NCBI RefSeq assembly: GCF_028583425.1
Contig: NC_072795.1
Coordinates: forward strand, 68,462,001-68,526,000
Source of the DNA: Eublepharis macularius
Lineage: Eukaryota > Chordata > Lepidosauria > Squamata > Eublepharidae
DNA: 64,000 bases
Direction: 5' to 3'
Shown here: piece by piece, positions 1 through 12,576 of the stretch
Layout: the number at the start of each line of letters is the position of its first letter
How positions within the stretch are numbered: position 1 is the stretch's first letter
Position numbers and translations under genes: made by a program
The notes under the pieces: model-generated
Databases searched by the model: none
Told to the model about the DNA's origin: nothing
Seen by the model: the letters and a program-made list of their open reading frames with translations, nothing else

Positions 1-2830
1 TTATTTATGTTACGTCTTTCTCATTGAGACCCAAGGTGGATTACACAGTGCAAATGAAATACAATATAATCAACAACTAGGACATTCACTAAATACAATA
101 ATGAACAACAGTTAGGATATTCCGTGGACAGATACAATAGGGCATGGTAGCAGAAAATTTGAAAACAAGCATAAAGCCAAGTTCAGAGATAAATTCTTTC
201 TGAAACAAAGCATAACTAATTAACATGGCATGTTTTGCAATATGGAAACTCCCTAGTGGGAACATATCTGCATCAGCAGACAGTATCCAGTAGCATAGTC
301 TATAGTCCCTGTCCTTACCAAGGCATCTCTCTGAGCTATTTCTTATGACACAGCCCTATAATTTGGGTAGAAAGCCCTCCTGAATAATTAAATCTTGCAT
401 CATTTGTGGAAAGCCAGAAAAGGGGGAGCTTTCTGTATCTCCTCAGGCAAGCCATTCCAGAAGGTAGGGGCTGCCACAAAGAAAGCATGTGGGGGGGGGC
501 AGCTGTTGATTTTGCCCAGCTGCAGGGTGGTATCTGCAGATGGCCCTGTTCAGATGAGCAAAGCTGATATGATGGAAAATAGGGGAAGAAGTGGCAGCAT
601 GGATATGATGGGCTAAGGCCATGAAGGGCTTTGAATGTTATAGTAATTGAACCTTGAATTGAACACGGTAACTGATGGATAGCCAGTGGAATGGTTGCAG
701 AATGGGGATGATATGAATGCTATGTCTAGCTCCTGAGAGTAAACAAACTGCAGCATTCTGCATCAGCTGGAGTCTCTGAGTTGACTTTGAGGGGAGACCT
801 AAGTAGAGTCCATTATAGTAGTTTAGTCTTGATGTTACTGTGTCATGAATCCAGGTGGCCAGATCAGCTGTGTCAAGGTAGGGGGCCATTTTCCAGTCTA
901 GTCTGAGTTGAGAAAAGGCTTTTTTTGCAGCTGCATTTGCTTGCTTCTCTAGCAGTTGTACTGGGTCCAGTATAATCCTTGGACTCTTAACTGAGTCAGC
1001 CATGGGCAACTGGATCCCATCAAAGGTCAGAAGCACGTCTTTCAAGATCTCTGTTTTTCTAACCAGTGTCACTTCTGTCTTGTCTGGGTTCAGTTTCAAT
1101 TTGTTTGCTTTCAGCCAATTGACAACAGCTGTCAATCAGTGAATCAGGACCTCTACAGCATTTGGATAAAGATAAACAGAACTGGATATCATCTGCATAT
1201 TGATAGTATCCAGTTCCATAGCAAAAATGATTTCTCCTAAAGGCCTTACATACAAGTTGAATAACGTGGGGGATAAGATTGTGTCACAAGGTAATTCCCA
1301 CACTGAAGATAACTGTTCTCCAATAACAGCCCTTTGATTCCATTCCATGAGGAATGATTTAAGTCAAATCCCCTGATGCCTACTTCTGCCTCCAAATGCC
1401 TCAACAGGATGGCATGGTCTACTGTGTCAAAGGCTGCAAATAGATCCAGGAGGAGCAACAATGAAGCATGGTCTTTGTCTATATTCAGAGGGAGATCATC
1501 CACTAATGCTACTAGTGCTGTCTCTGTCCCAAAGCCTGGCCTAAAACCAGGCTGAAAAGGGTCCAAGGCACAAGAGTTGTCCAATAAGGTCTGGAGTTGG
1601 TCAGCTACTGCTCTCTGAACCACTTTGTCCAGAAAGGGCAGATCAGAGACTGGGCGAAAACTGGCTACATCATTTTTGTCTTTGGATGGTTTTTTAATTA
1701 GTGAGCAGATGATTGCCTCTTTGAGAGGCTGAGGAAAGGAGCCTTGAGTTAGTGACTGATTTATGATAGACATCAAGGGCTCCTTTACAAGATTTTAGCA
1801 GTCAGGGTGGGCAAGGATTCAGTTGACAGGTAGTAGCCTTCACAGATGCTAGAATTTTGTCAGTATCTATCACTGTGAGTGGGTTAAAATGATTCAGAAA
1901 TGGACCAGACAGTTTGTTAAGCATTATTTTTGGCTCACCTGGTGACATCCAGATCAGAGCATATTCAATCTATTTTATCAGCAAAAAACTTCACAAGGTG
2001 TTACAGCTAGTTGTTCTTGAACCAGGGAAGGTTCAGATATAGGGGTCAAACGATGTTAAGATACCAAAATAGTTGGGATGGAAGTGATTTAGCCGATGGA
2101 ATGGTTGCAGAAAAGTAACGTTTCTTAGCTGCTGTCACTACTGCTTCATAAGTCTTCCAAAGGGCTCTGCAGCATGCTCTATCAGATTCAGCACAAGGTT
2201 TCTGTCGGCGTCTTTCCTGACATCTTCCAGCCCTCTTTAGATCACCCAAGTGAACCATAGGGTTGATTTCTGCTTCAAGGTAGGGAGGGGTTGGCAACGA
2301 ACAATCTTGTCAATAACTTCAAGGAACTTCAGATTACATCCTTCCACTATAGCACAATAGAGCATGTATTAGGAATTCTAAGATCGCCCAGCACATTTTG
2401 GAATCCAGAAGGATCCATGAGCCTTTGTGGGTGGACCACTTTAGCTGGGCTGCCCATTTTGTGGGATATCAGGGCCATAGTCACCCCTGAGTTCACCAGA
2501 TAATGGTCAGACCATACTTCAGGCTGAATCCTGAGAAAAGACCTTCCCTCAAAGACTCATAGCAAAAAAAAATTAAGTCAAAGATGTGGTTCTTATCATG
2601 TGTGGAGCCTGTCATTATTTAAGAGAGGCTTAGGGCTGCCAAAGAAATTATGAAGTCCTGTTGTCATACTGGTCCTTTCCTTAAAACTGCATGAAAGCTG
2701 AAAAGTCCATTTCTGAATCCTACTCTCTCGTAATATCCTGTAGTCCCGTCTTCCAGAATTTTAATATGTGAGGAGTTGGGGCAAGAAAACACTCCTTTTT
2801 TAAAACTTCATCCACCCAGCCTTAATAATA
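1..2830 (-). mobile_element. L2-group LINE, 5'-truncated and decayed
   Basis: A non-LTR retrotransposon read on the minus strand. Its 3' untranslated region fills roughly 1-640, the reverse transcriptase lies at about 640-1780, a linker follows at 2046-2297, and remnants of the endonuclease domain reach about 2760. The endonuclease part is recognised from peptide fragments such as YLVNSG followed by VTMALISHKMGSP. The 3' end at the window edge resembles the L2-type tails at 31.9 and 33.0 kb (a 'gagaaaggc' block then ATAAATAA-like repeats). A closely similar copy in the same orientation lies at 61.8-63.2 kb. The L2-group placement rests on peptide resemblance; a related CR1/Rex-like clade is possible. 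It may extend left of the window. Confidence 0.85.
638..1776 (-). pseudogene. Reverse transcriptase remnant of the L2-group LINE
   Basis: Three minus-strand frames carry successive parts of one reverse transcriptase. The upstream part (1246-1776) has FRPVSDLPFLDKVVQRAV and the motif-A segment LLLDLFAAFDTVDH. The catalytic YADD box is visible at 1188-1199 (codons TAT GCA GAT GAT on the minus strand) but in a different frame. The C-terminal thumb region (638-1135) carries LKANKLKLNPDKTEV and TSRLNYYNGLYLGLP, typical of L2/CR1-group enzymes. Since motif A, YADD and the C-terminal part occupy three different frames, at least two frameshifts separate them, so no functional enzyme is made. This is a LINE fragment, not a host gene. 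Confidence 0.85.
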
Positions 2831-5481
2831 AGCAATGCCGTGAACATGGTTCTCTTAAACTCTCTGAGTGAAGGCTACAGTAAAACCAAAACTAAATTTT
2901 TAAAAAATATAAAGCCATGCAAGCTTTTAAATTAATGTAAGCTAGTACAAGGTATAGACAGAATGTGAAATTAATCTGACATATTACTTTCATGTTTTAT
3001 ACATATGTGATTCTTTCAGGATTTGGTGTGGTCCAAGTAATCCTCAGACTTTGATATGTATCCAAATCTATGGAGAATACATGAAGCAGAACTTGATTTG
3101 AAATATCACTTTAAAGAGATTTCTTAGATCCAAGCATTTGTTGGACAGCATTTTGTTCTTAGCATAAATCAGGAATCATTCCGTTGAAATCAAGAAAGCA
3201 GGGCTGCCTGGTTTTACTGCATCTTGCTGCAACCATCATGTTGGATTACTGGAGACCTGAGGAGAAGCTGCAATTTGTATTTCATTAGCAATTATGAATC
3301 ACTTTCCTTCAAAATGGAAAGTAAGAGATTGCTGGTGGATAATCATCTTTATGTACCTCTTTATGTTTATGTGCTTCCTACTTCTACAAGCTTGTGGTCA
3401 GGGTTTCTTAAACAGTTATTATTGTTATCTTTATCGGTATTATCTTTACAGCTGCCATCCAGTAAAATTCAAGCAACAGCAAATGGATTTTTCCTTTTTT
3501 TAAAAATAGCCTGCTTGCTTCCTTGCTAAATTAGGAGCAGCGATTAAGTAATGGGGAAAATTGCAGAAAACATGTGAAGATGCAAAGCTAGAAATGGCAT
3601 GACAGGTCTTATGGAAGGAGTCAGCTGATCCTTAAACTCAGTGTCTGCTTTTTGCATCCCATGATTCAGCTCCTCTTCCTACCTTTCCCCCATATCTTTG
3701 TTAAGAGTTCTGTGAGGCTGGAAAGAGATTCCTGTTTTCACTTGTACTTTTGATTCTTTGTCTAGTATGTGGCAGCGTCAGTGCAGTAGATGATGTCATG
3801 TTACAGTCATGACAGAGAGATTTTTTTCTTTTGAGAAATTTGGGATTATGCTGTAGTGTTCACAATATGTTGTTGGTAATATGATAAAGTCCTTAATGCA
3901 ACTTTTTTACAGATTTAGGTTTCTTTGCCACTCAAAAAATTCTCATACTGGGCTAAGTCAGTAAGAGATTTTAACCCCTCATCCCCCCTTTCATTTCAGC
4001 ATGTGCCAGTTCACAGGGCCATTCCCTGCATAGTTAACTGAATTTATTGCAGACCAGGTTTCAGCAGGTATACAGTACAACCAACCATGAGACTCAGTTG
4101 TCATGTATTTGATTTTCCACACATTTTAATGCTAAATAGAAACCCTATAACATACCACAAATTTACTATTAACGGAAGTGTAACTTGATGGCACTCTTCA
4201 CAACCAACATGTAGACAGGGATGTATCAAGTACATATAATTCACACCTGAGAAAAGAGACTAGAAGTAAAAGTATGAAAAACCAAATGTGAAATGGACAT
4301 GAATGTGAAAATGCAGGGTCAGTTCTTGTGACTAATTTGTGTTGCTGTTGTGATGGATTCTCCTCCCCCACCCTAACCTGGACAGCATCGTGCACATGGC
4401 ACTTGAGTCTGAATAATTTGTAACTAATTAATAACTTAGTTTGCAGCCTTTTGGGAGGCAATCATTTGTCTGTTTTTTAATTAATTTTTCCTGAACCCAG
4501 AGATCATGGGGGAACTAAAACTGCACTTTGGTATGCTGCCAGTGGGTGTACCCTGGTCAGCCCAGCAAATACCTGGTTGGGTTTAGGTCCAGTTATTCAG
4601 ATGCATGGTGCTGCCTTGTCAGGCTGGAATAATAATGCAGCTCTTCATGTAGAGATTGGTGGTATGAACTGAAAGGGAGAATGAAGGAATCTTATGCCAG
4701 TATGAAAACCACTACTTCCTCAGTTTTTGCCAAACTGAATTTGACAAGAGCACTTTCAGAAGAAACTTGATAGGCCAAGTGCTGACTCCAAAAGGGACAG
4801 CTAACTACACAGTACTTTCCCCCATCCCTCCCTCCACTCTGGGAACAAATGACCAACTTCTCACTTTTAGGAGTTAATACTGAAAATATGGACTGTTTAG
4901 TCTTGTCTCCCTAACATAAACCAGCCAGAACAAAGCATCTTGAAGAAAGTTAGCAATGGCTTTCCTTATTTGGAAGAAAAGTCATTGTTTTAGCATAACC
5001 ATTGCGGATATTGTGTTAGAGGATGGTCCTGCACGAGGTCCTGCTGTTCTCAGGGAACTGTAACATGGGGTCGAGAAGCATGAAGGGGAAAGGGTATCAA
5101 GCGATATGTTTTAGAGGTAAAATTTTTAGAAATGAGTGACACCAAACTCTCAACTCACAGTCTTCATATGAACTTACTGTTTTTCCTTGGTTTGAATTGG
5201 TGGAGCTAAAACTTAAATTTTTAATATTTCTTTTGCCACACTTTCAGTTCTGGGTAGCAAATATATTAGAATGATAGCAGATAAGAGACTCTTGTTCTAG
5301 GCTGTAGTTCACTGTCTGTTCCCAGCTGGGATTGAGGGCTGGTCTATGTGCTGTAGCCTTCATACTGTAGTGTTGTTCTTCCACAGAGGGCTTTCCATTT
5401 CAATGCTACCTGTTCCATGCCAGGCAGATAAACTGAGTGATGTTTCCTGCATTCTGCTTGATTCATCTACACAGTGATGAT
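2831..5481. other. Unassigned non-coding stretch
   Basis: No repeat family or host exon was recognised. Open frames here (for example 3224-3529 and 4198-4461) are under about 100 codons, T- or A-rich, and show no domain I know. Composition is ordinary AT-rich vertebrate intergenic or intronic sequence. Confidence 0.5.
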
Positions 5482-5700
5482 TATTGAATCATAGAGTAGG
5501 AAAGGGTCTAGTCCAACCCCCTGCCCAATGCAAGAACAACCTAAAGCACCTCTGACAAGTATTCGTCCAGCCATTCCTTGAAGACTGCCAATGAGGGGGA
5601 ACCCACCACATTCCTAGGCAGCTAGTTTCACTGTTGATTCTCTGTTGTGAATTCTTTGATGTTGTGAACCAAGAACATCTGCAATAAAGCATCTATATGG
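5482..5700 (-). mobile_element. CR1 LINE 3' end fragment
   Basis: Plus-strand sequence begins with a diverged form of the classic CR1 end, 'gaatcatagagtaggaaa', then 'tccaaccccctgcccaatgc' and text ending in a 'gttgtgaac' block, all matching the CR1 3' untranslated region read in reverse. Only the non-coding tail is present, as is usual for 5'-truncated CR1 copies. Confidence 0.85.
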
Positions 5701-6368
5701 AAGTTTCCTCCTTGCTTTCCTTGTTCATCCCCTCAAGGCTGTCATGCTTTCCTTAAATCAGCAGACAGCTTTCTGCTGACTTTTTAAACAAAATCTGTAG
5801 TTGCTATATCACAATGTGGGGCAATGGGGAAAATGACAGCTCAAGGGGATGATGATAGTAAAATTATACTGCAGCTGATGAGGTGGGAGGTTAAAAATTT
5901 ACACCTTCAGGTCCACTTGGCATGCAAAACCCCACTTGGGCTACAGTCTTTCAGAAAGCTTGTAGCAAAGTGGGTTGGGGAAGATCAGAGCAAAGCAGGG
6001 AAAACCCTGGAAAGCTGATGGTTAGCAGGAAATTCCTACTCCTGTTTGACCAAGGTGGAGGAAAACAGTCAGCCATGAGGATGCCATCGTACTGTGGTGG
6101 CGCTGAGAATTCAACTTGCAGAGGCCACTTTTGGCTTTTTTTGTGTGAGGGAACTAATACTGATTCTCTGTTTGCTGGAACTAGATTGCAGAACCTCCCA
6201 CTTTTGTTTTCACAAGAGGCACCATTAAGGAGAGTGGCTTCAGTATTTGTGCCCATAAGGCAAATGCATGTTAGCATTACAAAATGTGCTGAGCAGTCAG
6301 CTGGTAGGTGCACAGGCTGCCAGTTTTCCAGGGCTTGAGGCCACTGTCTCTCCAGCAAGCTACCCAAC
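5701..6368. other. Unassigned stretch with antisense ORF pair
   Basis: Two 138-codon open frames overlap on opposite strands (5922-6338 plus, 5951-6367 minus). Neither shows a recognisable domain, signal peptide or splice context. Overlapping open frames of this length on both strands suggest chance stop avoidance rather than a gene. No repeat family was recognised. Confidence 0.4.
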
Positions 6369-6690
6369 GAATGAAACTGATTGGTGGTAGATCCAGGACA
6401 GACAAAAGACAGTACTTCCTCACACGCAATGCATAATTAATTTAGGGGACTTGCTGGCACGAGATCCAGGAATGGTCACTACCTTAGATGACTTTAAAAG
6501 AGGATTACACAAATTCATCACAGGCAGCTCAATAAAACCTCCATGTTCTGAGATGATGAATACCAGGGCTGGGAGCAACTGCATGGGGCCGAGTCTTAGT
6601 TTTTGGGGGAATATTGTTGGTCATTGTGAAAAATGGAATATTAGGCCAGGGGAGCCTTTTGGTTTGAGGTTGGAAGGCTCTTGTATATTT
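6369..6690 (+). mobile_element. CR1-type LINE tail, second family
   Basis: Contains the order known from a widespread amniote CR1-like 3' region: an 'agtacttcctcaca' block, then 'gactttaaaagaggatt' and 'caaattcatcacaggc', then a 'gaataccagggctgggagcaac' equivalent, then a decayed 'ttggtcattgtgaaaaatgg'. Reverse-oriented copies of the same family occur at 16.5-16.9 and 52.2-52.5 kb. Full-length relatives end in TTCTTATG-type repeats, which is why I place it with CR1-like LINEs; the exact family is uncertain. Confidence 0.65.
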
Positions 6691-8813
6691 ACAAGGGTAC
6701 AATATAGAGATTATTCCTCATGAGCACTTCGATTTCAGGATACTATGAGATACAAACAAAGAACAACATGCTTTCAAAGTAATGACTTGCGGAGGGAGCT
6801 GTGCAATCTTGAATGTACCCAACTGCAGCCTTTGAACCATCCTGAAAATCTTGCTAGTACACCTCTCTTCACTCTGTCACTGAAGATTGAAAGGGCAACC
6901 TGCCACTTGCCCCCTTCCACTTTTTCTTCTTGTGACACCTGTCACTGGCAGCCAGACATTCAGGTACTTCAGCAGCTATGGAGAGCTGGAGAAGGTTTTG
7001 GGAAACAGATGGTTGAGCTGTAGGACCCAGTCCAGAGCTCAAATGTTCCTGACCTGCTTTGTTTTTACACTTTGTAACTTTCCCCCTCCTAGCTTGAAAC
7101 ATTTCTGAAAGGAACATTTCATTTTTTTCCTGCATTGTTATATGGAATTGTCTTTACAGAACTGGAACAAAGACTGGTGGGAATTAATCTGTAAGAGTCC
7201 ATTTCTGGTATTAGAGCTCAGCTGGAGAAAAAAGACCTCATTGGACAGGTTATCATCGGTTAGAGTGCTGGACAAGCAACGAGTTTAGTGCACTCATCTT
7301 TGTTCAACTGTGGTTTCACTAACATCCCAGTTTCTCCTTTAGATATGACAAGTGAGGATCAGCAAGGAACTTGCGGTGTGGGGGGAATGCCACTCCTCTT
7401 CTTCCTCCTGCTTCTTTCTGCTACTGTCTTTCTCCTCAATGCCCTTCCATTACCTCCTCCTCCTCCTCCTCCTCCTGCTTGCTTGCTTGCCTGCCTACCC
7501 GTACCTACCCAGTCCTCCCTTCCCTACTGCCTGTGGTGTGATCATCAGCTCCATCACTTTCCCTGTCTGCTCCTCTGGTTCATGCTGATTTGCTTTCTGG
7601 CTTGCCTGACTATGTGTCAGCTGGCTCTTCCCTTTCCTGCTGCTGCCTGGCTCAACTAGTCCTCCTTTCCCCTTCTTTGTTAGCTTGGTTGGTTGGTTGC
7701 CTGCCCATACAACCACCAGCTCGTCCACTCCCCACCCACTTAGAGGCGGTGACAGCTTTGTGTTTCTCCCCGTCTCCTGCTGCTGTTGGCTATTCTTTGA
7801 GTTGCTATGCAACCTTCAATGCGGTGGCTCTTCCCCCCCCCCCCATTGTAAGTGGAAGTCTGAGGGCTTTTAAAAATCCCCTTGCATTTCCCCTCAGATT
7901 TTTCTGTGAATCTGGTGGTTCCTCCAGTTATGTAGAAAGATCTCCCTTCTCTGCACATAACAGGGTTATTAGGTCCCTATACCCTCCCAGGTATTTATTT
8001 ATTTATTTGCTACAGACTTTAAACCAGAATTTAAATTTTTGAAGGGAGGAGGATAACAGCCATTATTCATCAAACGAATAACTTTCATGCTCATGAACCA
8101 TCATTACTTTGAAAGTTTATTCTGTTACAGTGGCTCTTTTAAAAATAGATTAGAATTATCAGGAGGCCCTATTATCATGTAAACATTACAACAAAATGAA
8201 GCCAGGGCTACACGATAATGCTTTTATTTATAGCCTATCACGTGAGATCTCTAGCCAACTGACTGCATGGTATCAGCAAGTTCAAATCTTTCTAAGCACA
8301 GATTTTTATTTTGTGATTGTGAGTCATGCTCTAGTCGCCTTTGTGACTGTTATGATATTATGGGTGATAAAGATTTTGATGAGTACCTCATCCCTTTTTG
8401 ATAATATCTGGAATTAAGAGTGAAACCACTGAAGGGATGGAATGTCTGGCACATAAGTGGAAACTTGGACTGAAGATGGGTAGATCCATACCCCTAGTTC
8501 CTGATTCTGTGGGACTTCTTCATGCTGCTGTGATGAAGAGTTAATCTGCTAAAGAAGAACACTCGACATGGGAGGGAGCTGATTAGGAATCTGTTTTGGG
8601 CATTTCATAGTTAAGCTCCATATATCCTCTGCCATCTGTCGCATACTGTCCAACTCCTCTGCTGCCTACACGATGCGATGTGGTCAGGAAGAAAAGAGGC
8701 AGGAAATGCCTCTCTGCACTGGGTGGCCTTTCCATTTGCATTTGTTTCTTTCTAGCTATGGGATCTTTTTCTAATGCTCACTTGATATCATGCTTACACT
8801 AACTTTTAGGACA
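6691..8813. other. Unassigned stretch with simple repeats
   Basis: No gene or dispersed repeat was recognised apart from the simple-sequence tract at 7453-7490 and a short (ATTT)n run near 7993-8008. Several overlapping open frames at 7288-8042 arise from the CT-rich tract and are rich in leucine, proline and serine, as expected from low-complexity DNA. A C-run occurs near 7834. Confidence 0.45.
7453..7490. repeat. (TCC)n then (GCTT)n microsatellite
   Basis: Eight CCT/TCC triplets are followed directly by three GCTT units and related GCCT units. It explains the proline- or leucine-run peptides seen in the overlapping frames. Confidence 0.95.
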
Positions 8814-8880
8814 GGGGTCCTCAAACTTATCTTTAGATGTGGCTGCCTGTGCATAGTAGTTCCTGACAAATGTGGATCCC
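8814..8880 (+). mobile_element. hAT-Charlie-like terminal fragment
   Basis: The segment opens with 'caggggtcctcaaactt', matching the typical Charlie-type hAT terminal inverted repeat (CAG.GGTYCTCAAACTT). No matching right end was found within 1 kb, so only a left-end remnant can be claimed. Confidence 0.5.
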
Positions 8881-9413
8881 AATGAATGGTCCTAAGCAGA
8901 TATTTCTCTGTACAAATAATGGAGGCTGTACAACTACAGTAAATCTATATTGTCAACGCAGAATGGTCTGCAGTAATGGAAGTCAATCGGTTGGGAGGTT
9001 ACACTTGCTTTGCATCCAGGCCCTGTTGTTCTTGGGACTAAAGTGGCGTGTGTATGTGTGTGTGTGTGCACATGCATGCGCACATGCGCACACTAGCTAT
9101 CCACAGTTGTTCCTGCATCTCTATTGCTGCCTCAGAGTTGGTGGATATGATATTGGGAGATATGTCGACAGATCACATGCATTTTTAAAAGGGTAAATGG
9201 CAATTATGGGAGAGGAGGGGGTCAATCTGAATTGGAGTAATGACATGGTGTCATGGTAGTGAACCTTTTCTACTGGACCATTTTCCTGATCTTAACCCAC
9301 TCTCAAGCAAATATTTGGGCATCTTTGTTTCCCCCGCCCTGCTTCTGCTCCGTCTTTGCCAATCTCTGCTGATTACTATCAAAAGTCCTTGCTGAACAGC
9401 ATTGGCTATGTCT
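8881..9413. other. Unassigned stretch with (GT)n/(CA)n tract
   Basis: A purine-pyrimidine alternating tract (TG and CA dinucleotides) lies at about 9046-9092. Nothing else was recognised. Confidence 0.5.
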
Positions 9414-9725
9414 GTGTGAGGAGACTCACCAGTACCCCTACGAAGGAAGGCCCCAAAACAGGATTCAGCACCCCGTTAACCTAGACAAAAGTTGGCAAAG
9501 TAAAAAGAGTTTATTAAAGTAAAAAGACCCAAATAAACTGATGCACTTCAGGTATCTCTGACAATGCATGCCATGCAGGGCATACCCACGGGCTTATATA
9601 CCCTCTTACAAACAAACCATCAAAAAGGAAATTTGGAATATCATGTTACTTCTAAAAGAATGCAAACACATATATTCAGAAAAGATCTCAAAGATTAACA
9701 GGCAACTAAGATCTGCGGTTACACT
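9414..9725 (-). mobile_element. Solitary LTR fossil (retroviral or LTR-retrotransposon kin)
   Basis: Read on the minus strand, the segment has the order expected of an LTR: a TATATAA box near 9595-9601, a polyadenylation signal AATAAA near 9513-9518, a short U5-like part, and a terminus ending in CA (plus-strand TGTGAGG at 9414). The far U3 end is not resolved and may be hidden by the A element at 9732. No internal coding region or second LTR is visible, so this is a fossil, probably a solo or partial LTR. The family and age cannot be fixed from one copy. Confidence 0.5.
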
Positions 9726-9731
9726 TGACAC

Positions 9732-9953
9732 TAGGGTTGCCAGCTCCAAGTTGGGAAATTCCTGGAGATCTGGGGGGGGGGTGAAACGTGGAGAAACCTG
9801 GAGAAAGTGGGAGGGAAAGGACCTTGGCATGGCATAATTCCATAGAGTCCACCCCCAAAAGTAGCCATTTTCTCCAGGTGAACTGATCTCTGTGGCCTGG
9901 AGACCAGTTGTAATTCCAGATCTCCAGCCACTATCTGGAGGCTGGCAACCCTA
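9732..9953 (+). mobile_element. hAT-like miniature element A
   Basis: The element begins TAGGGTTGCCAGCTCCAAG and ends GGCTGGCAACCCTA, giving terminal inverted repeats. The body carries the conserved 'gaaattcctggagatctgg', 'tccatagagtccac' and 'tctccaggtgaactgatctc' blocks shared with other A copies here. Flanks CTTGACAC (9724-9731) and CTTACACC (9954-9961) look like an 8-bp target duplication with a one-base indel. There is no coding capacity, so it depends on a transposase made elsewhere. Confidence 0.8.
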
Positions 9954-11699
9954 CTTACACCCTTCAGTGTGGTGTTTTAAAAAATCATTGGAGGATATTT
10001 CAAAAGATCAGTGTGAGTTAAGCACCATCACAAGCAATTTTTCTTTTTAAAAAAGAGTTCTGATTATGAAAAAGAGATGCAGGATAAATGCTGGGACGAG
10101 GGGCATTTTGAAATGCATGTCCAAACTAATCATGGATTGTTGTACTCTCTTCAGGGAATTATTCACTCATGTGAAAAAAGCAGGAACCGGTGTCTTAATC
10201 AGAGACAGGAAATGGAAAGTACCAAATATAACATCTATTTGTATTATCTTTATTTTCTTATGCTACATTAGAATTCTTGGCAAGTGAGCATCCAAGAACT
10301 GTGAGTTTGATTAATGCCAATTTACATGTACTTATCGTTAAAAAAAAAGCTAGTTTCTCCCTCCACCCATTCTTCCTGAAGAACTGACTTCCCCACTGAC
10401 TTAGCTTATTGGGTCTGTTCACCCCAGAGACATATCTGGATCATCTGTTTTCATTGTTGCTTCTTCTGGCTGCCCTATACATGCCAATCCTTGTTGCCAC
10501 TGTTGCTGTGTTGGTTGCCTTTTTTCTCTGTAGCCCTTTTGAGGAGCTGTTCACTTCTTTGTTTCTCTGGAGTGTTAGTTTAGGGGTTGTGGCTGCAGAT
10601 GTTCTTTTGAAGCACACATCTCTTCTGCCTACAAATTGAGCAGCCAGAGTAGGAATGGCAACCAAATGGAAAGCGGAGGAATGCCCAGTCAGCTAAAGCT
10701 AAAACGGCAGAATAAGCTGTCATGGCCAAATTAACCAATTACATAAACAAAAGACCGATTAAGGAATTCGAAAGGGAAAAGGAAATGTATTACACCTATT
10801 ATAAAGATGGGAATAAGCGATACAGACCACTTCTGTTGGTTTTGATCTGTATGAAGTCATTGAAATGCTATTTTTCTTTAGATTTTGATATAGTTTTAGT
10901 TAGAGTTATGTATATTAGCTAATTTATTAATATACATAACATAATTAGTATTACAAATATTTTTATAGATAGTTTTTCAGATTTAGTTTATTATTATACC
11001 TTTTTGAAATATTTTTAAAATACATTGCTTGCCTCTTTTGATTGTAGCAGTTATAATTTATAGATATGTTAATGTTTTAAAATGATTCAGGAATGAATAC
11101 ATTGCTATCTTGACTTCAAATATCCAATATCTGGTAGTTAATATTAAAATAATATTTTTTATTTCAAGTCAGCTTGCTTATATAGTTCATTATATGTCTG
11201 TTGATTTAATGGCAAATTTCATTAGGATTGAGAGAGAAAATATTCCTGAGTATTATGAATATGCTGTATACCTGAAATTCACAATTCATATGTTATATGT
11301 TTATCATATTTTGAATAGTCCTTGTAATGTACATTTTAAATTACTTTTCTAAATTTTTGTTCCCCTTCCTTTTTCTTTTTGTATCCCGAGATTCCATAAC
11401 CAAAGGAAAATTCAGTATTGGAGGTCATGATCATGTAAACTAGGTGATTTTTTGGGGTGTAATGTATGGTTATCTAATGTAGTCTTGTACCATTTACATT
11501 CCTGAAATGGAATTTTGAAGAAGAATTTGATGATTTATCTGACTTTGATAACAGTTTGACTGTAAGGTTAAAGTGAAGGCCATTTCATTTATTGTCCAGG
11601 TAACCTATATAGTAGGGTAAGATTTGAAGTAGAACTTGCCAGTGGACTCACACTCTTAACCAGAAAGATTCATGGTAGTTCTTCTACAGAATTTAAAGA
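9954..11699. other. Unassigned AT-rich stretch
   Basis: No repeat family or exon was recognised. The part from about 10,900 to 11,360 is very AT-rich. A 76-codon frame at 10409-10639 is hydrophobic but lacks any context suggesting translation. Confidence 0.45.
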
Positions 11700-12042
11700 T
11701 AGGGTTAACTTAACAGTTCCTTGGGGAATCCCCCACTCCCACTCTCTGGTCTCCCACCACTCACCTGGCCAGCTGGGGGAAAGGTGTGGGAACGGGCCTC
11801 CAGGGTGCACTCCTGGGGTGGTGCGATGACATCACTTCCTGTGAGTGACATTATAATGCCATCCTGAGAGCACTCCCACGCTTCGCAGCAGGCTGATTTG
11901 GGCCCCAGATTGGGGCCCAAATTGACCTATTGCGAAGCGCATGCTCAAGTGCAATGATGTCACTTGTAAGTAACATCATTGGAAGGGAAGGAGAGTGCAA
12001 TCTCCCCTCCTGCTGGGATGGTAAGGGGATCTGGCAACCCTA
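11700..12042 (+). mobile_element. hAT-like miniature element B
   Basis: A GC-rich 343-bp element with a diverged left end (TAGGGTTAACTTAACAG) and an intact right end (CTGGCAACCCTA). It contains the B hallmarks 'gatgacatcacttcctg', 'gggccccagattggggccc' and 'gtaacatcattgga'. The flanking octamers TTTAAAGA (11692-11699) and TTTGAAGA (12043-12050) match at 7 of 8 positions and fit a hAT-type 8-bp target duplication. Confidence 0.85.
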
Positions 12043-12139
12043 TTTGAAGATGAAGGTTAAAATTTAAAATTCCAGTAATACACATTTCTCTCTGCCTCTC
12101 AGTAATTCTTGATCAGATTTCAGAAGTGTCACATATTGT

Positions 12140-12262
12140 CGGCCTACCCTACCTCACAGGGTTTCTGTGAGAATAAAATTGAGGAAGGAAGAATGAGGTA
12201 AAGTGCTTTGCATTCCTACTGGAGGGACAGGCATGGTAAAAATGAAGTAAATGAATAAATGT
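12140..12262 (+). mobile_element. tRNA-headed SINE, 3' part only
   Basis: The 'cctacctcacagggtttctgtgagaat' block followed by 'gaggtaaagtgctttgc' and a decayed L2-like tail match the 3' half of the SINE seen complete at 23.4 kb. The tRNA head is missing. Confidence 0.6.
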
Positions 12263-12576
12263 GTGTTTAATAACATATTTTTCTGCCTATCTTTGGTTGC
12301 TGTTATTATATTGTATTGTTCTAAACTTTTTCTTGTTTCTTCGTTTCTGTGATTCTATTTCTGCTTTAGCGACAAAAATTTCTTTGTTTGCTTAACTGAG
12401 TTTCTTAACTGTGGTTAGATGTTGCTTTTCTTATTTTGAGTTAATTATGGGTCTTAATATTATTTTTTCATGAAAAATCTGAGAGGAAAACACATTAGCT
12501 CCTTTTTATTTTTAACACCAGCAGATTCCAAAAACTAAGACTGCCAACATTTTTTAAGTCTTACTAGTAAAGCTGT

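Noticed and set aside
5922-6367. Antisense pair of 138-codon frames
   Set aside because: No domain, no homologue recognised, no splice context. Open on both strands at once, which suggests chance.
7288-8042. Leucine/proline-rich frames up to 150 codons
   Set aside because: They derive from (TCC)n, (GCTT)n and CT-rich sequence and are open in several frames.
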